From Casuarina equisetifolia (Eukaryota; Streptophyta; Magnoliopsida; Fagales; Casuarinaceae): a stretch of DNA of 64,000 nt. The notes beneath the pieces are model-generated. The model was not told the DNA's origin. It did no database searches and worked only from the letters and a program-made list of their open reading frames with translations. Positions 61,990-64,000 of this stretch are shown in pieces. Location: the NCBI GenBank assembly GCA_028551475.1, contig CM052362.1, positions 14,314,521 to 14,378,520 of the forward strand, read 5' to 3'. A program made the position numbers and the translations under genes. Numbering within the stretch: position 1 is the first letter of the stretch; the number at the start of each line of letters is the position of its first letter.

Positions 61990-62100
61990 TGCCTCACTTG
62001 TTTTGCTCATAAGCTTGACATACAACATTTTTAGGTTCTTCTCCTTAAAGTAGTTAAAGATTGACTCCACCTTAGAGCGAAGCTCGTTGGACAACATCTT
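61990..62100 (-). pseudogene. Importin fragment: N-terminal repeat, rightmost copy
   Basis: The minus strand begins at 62097 and reads MLSNELRSKVESIFNYFKEK, then KMLYVKLMSKTSEANT. It is the best-preserved N-terminal copy, with no stop over about 37 codons, and marks the upstream end of the locus. Confidence 0.85.
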
Positions 62101-62159
62101 ATCCAAATTAAAGTATCAATCAAAATTATTGCACACTATAGGATAGAACTTAAAGTAAT

Positions 62160-64000
62160 AGATGAAATATAAAAATGGCAAAAACCTATAAATCAATTAG
62201 TACTTACTAGTAAAATTCTTCAAAAATGTCTTTGTCACTATGGAATGCAAGCAACTTCATAGCCCATTAAGCACAACAACATGGATCATTAATAGTTTAA
62301 CGGCTAGTATGAGATAAGAAAACAATATTAATGGAATAAGGTAGGATTATAAGTAAGCCAACCTATTTGAGCACAATAAATAGATCCTACCTAAAGGAAA
62401 TTTAGGTTGCCAAACCTTTAATGTACAACTAAATACTATTTAGGGTAACTCTTAGACATTGGTATAAATGAAAGGGAAAAAGCTTCAACAATATGGAAAG
62501 TCCTTCTAAGTTGTAGAATAGGTACTAACAAATATAGTGAGACAAGGTGAAGTCCATTGGTCCTGTAATCATTACATAAAAATGCATGTCCAACTAACTA
62601 CTTTAACAATTGAAAATACATTCTTCCAAGATTCAATGTCTAAATGTTGATCCTAAGGTATGATTGAAATTTAAGATGTTATAATGCATTCATCTGTTTG
62701 GAAATAATCATGGATTTTGCTAGAACTAATGAATAAGTTACAATAATAAAGATGTTACAAGAGGTGCTAGCACACAACCATATAGCTATTCCATGTTACT
62801 TAGCCAACTAACTTAGTGGTAAGCTAGTAAAGACTTTAACTATAAGGTTTGGAGTTTCACACCTTATATATTTATAAAATATTTATATATATCCGTATGT
62901 GCTTACATATGAAAGTATGTGTGTATTGGTGGATGGCCAATTAACAACTCAAGAACCTTTAAATTTTGATATAAGTTATTTTTGTAAGGTTGATTTTGAA
63001 TTGATTGACAAATTAAAAAAAAATCCAAAACAAGAATCTGATGATGATTTTTGAGAATTTTTTTCATTTTGAAATTTCTTTACAAATGTAAAGAAAGTAT
63101 CTATGTCCATCATTCCAACTTTATTTACCTCATTTTCATCTTCTTCCATAAATATGTTCATATGTGGTTCCTCTTCAGCTTTGATGATCGACTTATCATC
63201 TATTTTCATCATGAGAAAAATTGCTAGAAGGTATATCCTTTTTCTTTTACTTTATAATCTTTGCCTTCTAGCCAAAAAAGCATCATATCATAATTTTTTC
63301 TATCAGCAATCAAATATTATTTTCTCATATTTTCATTGCTTGAGAAAAAGAAAACCGTTTTTTTTCTCTTACAGTAATTTTAGGTTAGAAATGTTTTTTT
63401 TTTTTCTGCGAATTCACTTTTATATTCCCAACCAACCTTCTATCATATAATTTTATTTACTCTCTCAAGGGCATTTTGAGAACTACAGCTTTTCAAGGTT
63501 TCATAAGATTTAATTTTATATATCTTTTTCATTCACATCATCTTAATCCAAAAAAAAAAATTCTCTTTTTTTCTTCTCTTCCTCCAACATTTTTTAGGGC
63601 ACCATTATTTTTTTTGACGTTGAGGTCCAACCTACACCGTAAAACCTTCGTACGTTCTCAAACACTAGCTAAGTATAAGTAGGTGACTTAGATGACCAAC
63701 ATTTTTTTGGCAGGCTTTTGCTTTTTTTATTTCCAACCTCATCTTTTGAAGTTTGTCCAAATAGAAACCAATTACTTGCCCTTTTATAGAAGCCAATATA
63801 AGGGCTTTACAGAAAATTACTACTAAACTCATGTAGGTTAAGCATCTACTATATGATCTTTATGCTCCACTTTCTCATCCTTCCATTTTATGGTATGACA
63901 ACATTTCAGACATATACTTAATCCTAACCTAATCTTTGATGGCTACATTAAGTATGTTGAAATTTAATTATCATTTTATTTGGAAAAAAGATGTTCATAT
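62160..64000. other. AT-rich right end of the window
   Basis: No recognised gene. A possible SINE lies at about 62799-62935. A minus-strand frame of 78 codons at 62976-63212 is rich in Lys, Glu, Asp and Phe and is unassigned. The rest is AT-rich with T and A runs. Confidence 0.4.
62799..62935 (+). mobile_element. Possible tRNA-derived SINE, decayed
   Basis: TAACTTAGTGG at 62809-62819 fits the Pol III A-box consensus throughout. A weak B-box-like GGTTTGGAGTTTC starts at 62846, 37 bp downstream. No target-site duplication or tail could be fixed, so ends are approximate. Confidence 0.3.

Larger units (their letters stand above)
54421..62100 (-). pseudogene. Importin-beta (IMB3/importin-5-like) pseudogene, fragmented and multiply duplicated
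   Basis: Importin-5/IMB3 is a HEAT-repeat nuclear import receptor, normally about 1,100 residues. Minus-strand translation of this AT-rich region recovers four parts of its N-terminal half. The N-terminal repeat (family ...SNEQRSSAESLFN) occurs six times, for example as MLSNELRSKVESIFN at 62097. A second segment (family TRHLAIEF..TLAEARE) occurs twice. A third (family EQLSAYLAAPEWQKHHA) occurs twice. The exon with family LEQVV..NSFQDPHPRVRW..NAI.QLST occurs about twelve times. Going right to left, the order follows the gene: N, second, N, second, third, N (four times), third, then the array. This suggests two or three partial gene copies in tandem. Stops and frameshifts are everywhere and the C-terminal half is not found. 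Family comparison is from memory; a protein search should confirm it. Confidence 0.88.
59860..62130 (-). repeat. Large direct repeats of about 1 kb
   Basis: The same succession of phrases recurs around 59950, 61050 and 62000, giving offsets of about 1.10 and 0.95 kb. The repeated unit contains the N-terminal and second importin segments plus the AT-rich sequence between them. This shows that whole stretches of gene, introns included, were duplicated. Confidence 0.8.

Noticed and set aside
62976..63212. 78-codon minus-strand frame as a gene
   Set aside because: Strongly biased composition (Lys, Asp, Glu, Ser, Phe) in AT-rich DNA, no recognised domain, no supporting exons, and no resemblance to the neighbouring importin fragments.

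Overview
This window is nuclear DNA from a flowering plant. Spliced plant gene families (HD-Zip II, PIN, NIP), plant LTR retrotransposons with initiator-Met-tRNA primer sites, and long AT-rich intergenic DNA all point that way. I cannot name the species. Three intact protein genes lie in 64 kb, all on the + strand. Most of the rest is decayed repeat DNA.

Layout: (1) 1-6.8 kb has no recognisable gene, but holds one pure G tract and one pure C tract. (2) 7.3-10.0 kb is a four-exon HD-Zip class II transcription factor, closest to Arabidopsis ATHB17. (3) 11.2-18.5 kb is an old Ty3/gypsy element with a tandemly duplicated reverse transcriptase and a 1.7-kb nested insertion. (4) 20.2-27.5 kb is a Ty1/copia element with both LTRs, a duplicated zinc-knuckle segment and a 1.2-kb nested insertion. 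(5) 33.9-37.0 kb is a six-exon PIN auxin-efflux carrier of the PIN3/PIN7 clade. (6) 45.2-50.8 kb is a younger, stop-riddled chromodomain Ty3/gypsy element. (7) 51.6-53.2 kb is a five-exon NIP aquaporin with one GC-AG intron. (8) 54.4-62.1 kb looks like featureless AT-rich repeats, but on the minus strand it reads as a shattered and repeatedly duplicated importin-beta (IMB3/importin-5) pseudogene.

The importin locus is the main discovery. Minus-strand translation recovers four separate pieces of the importin-5 N-terminal half, each recurring: the N-terminal HEAT repeat six times, a second HEAT segment twice, a third twice, and the exon for a fourth HEAT segment about twelve times as a tandem array of ~278 bp. 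The pieces lie broadly in gene order, so the region looks like two or three partial gene copies in tandem, the last with one exon amplified into a satellite-like array. A tRNA-derived SINE with a ~14-bp target-site duplication has inserted inside that array.

The three live genes are functionally independent: auxin transport, transcriptional control and transmembrane channel. Nothing suggests they form a unit. Exon boundaries were placed by reading frame, GT/GC-AG sites and family knowledge. No transcript evidence was available.
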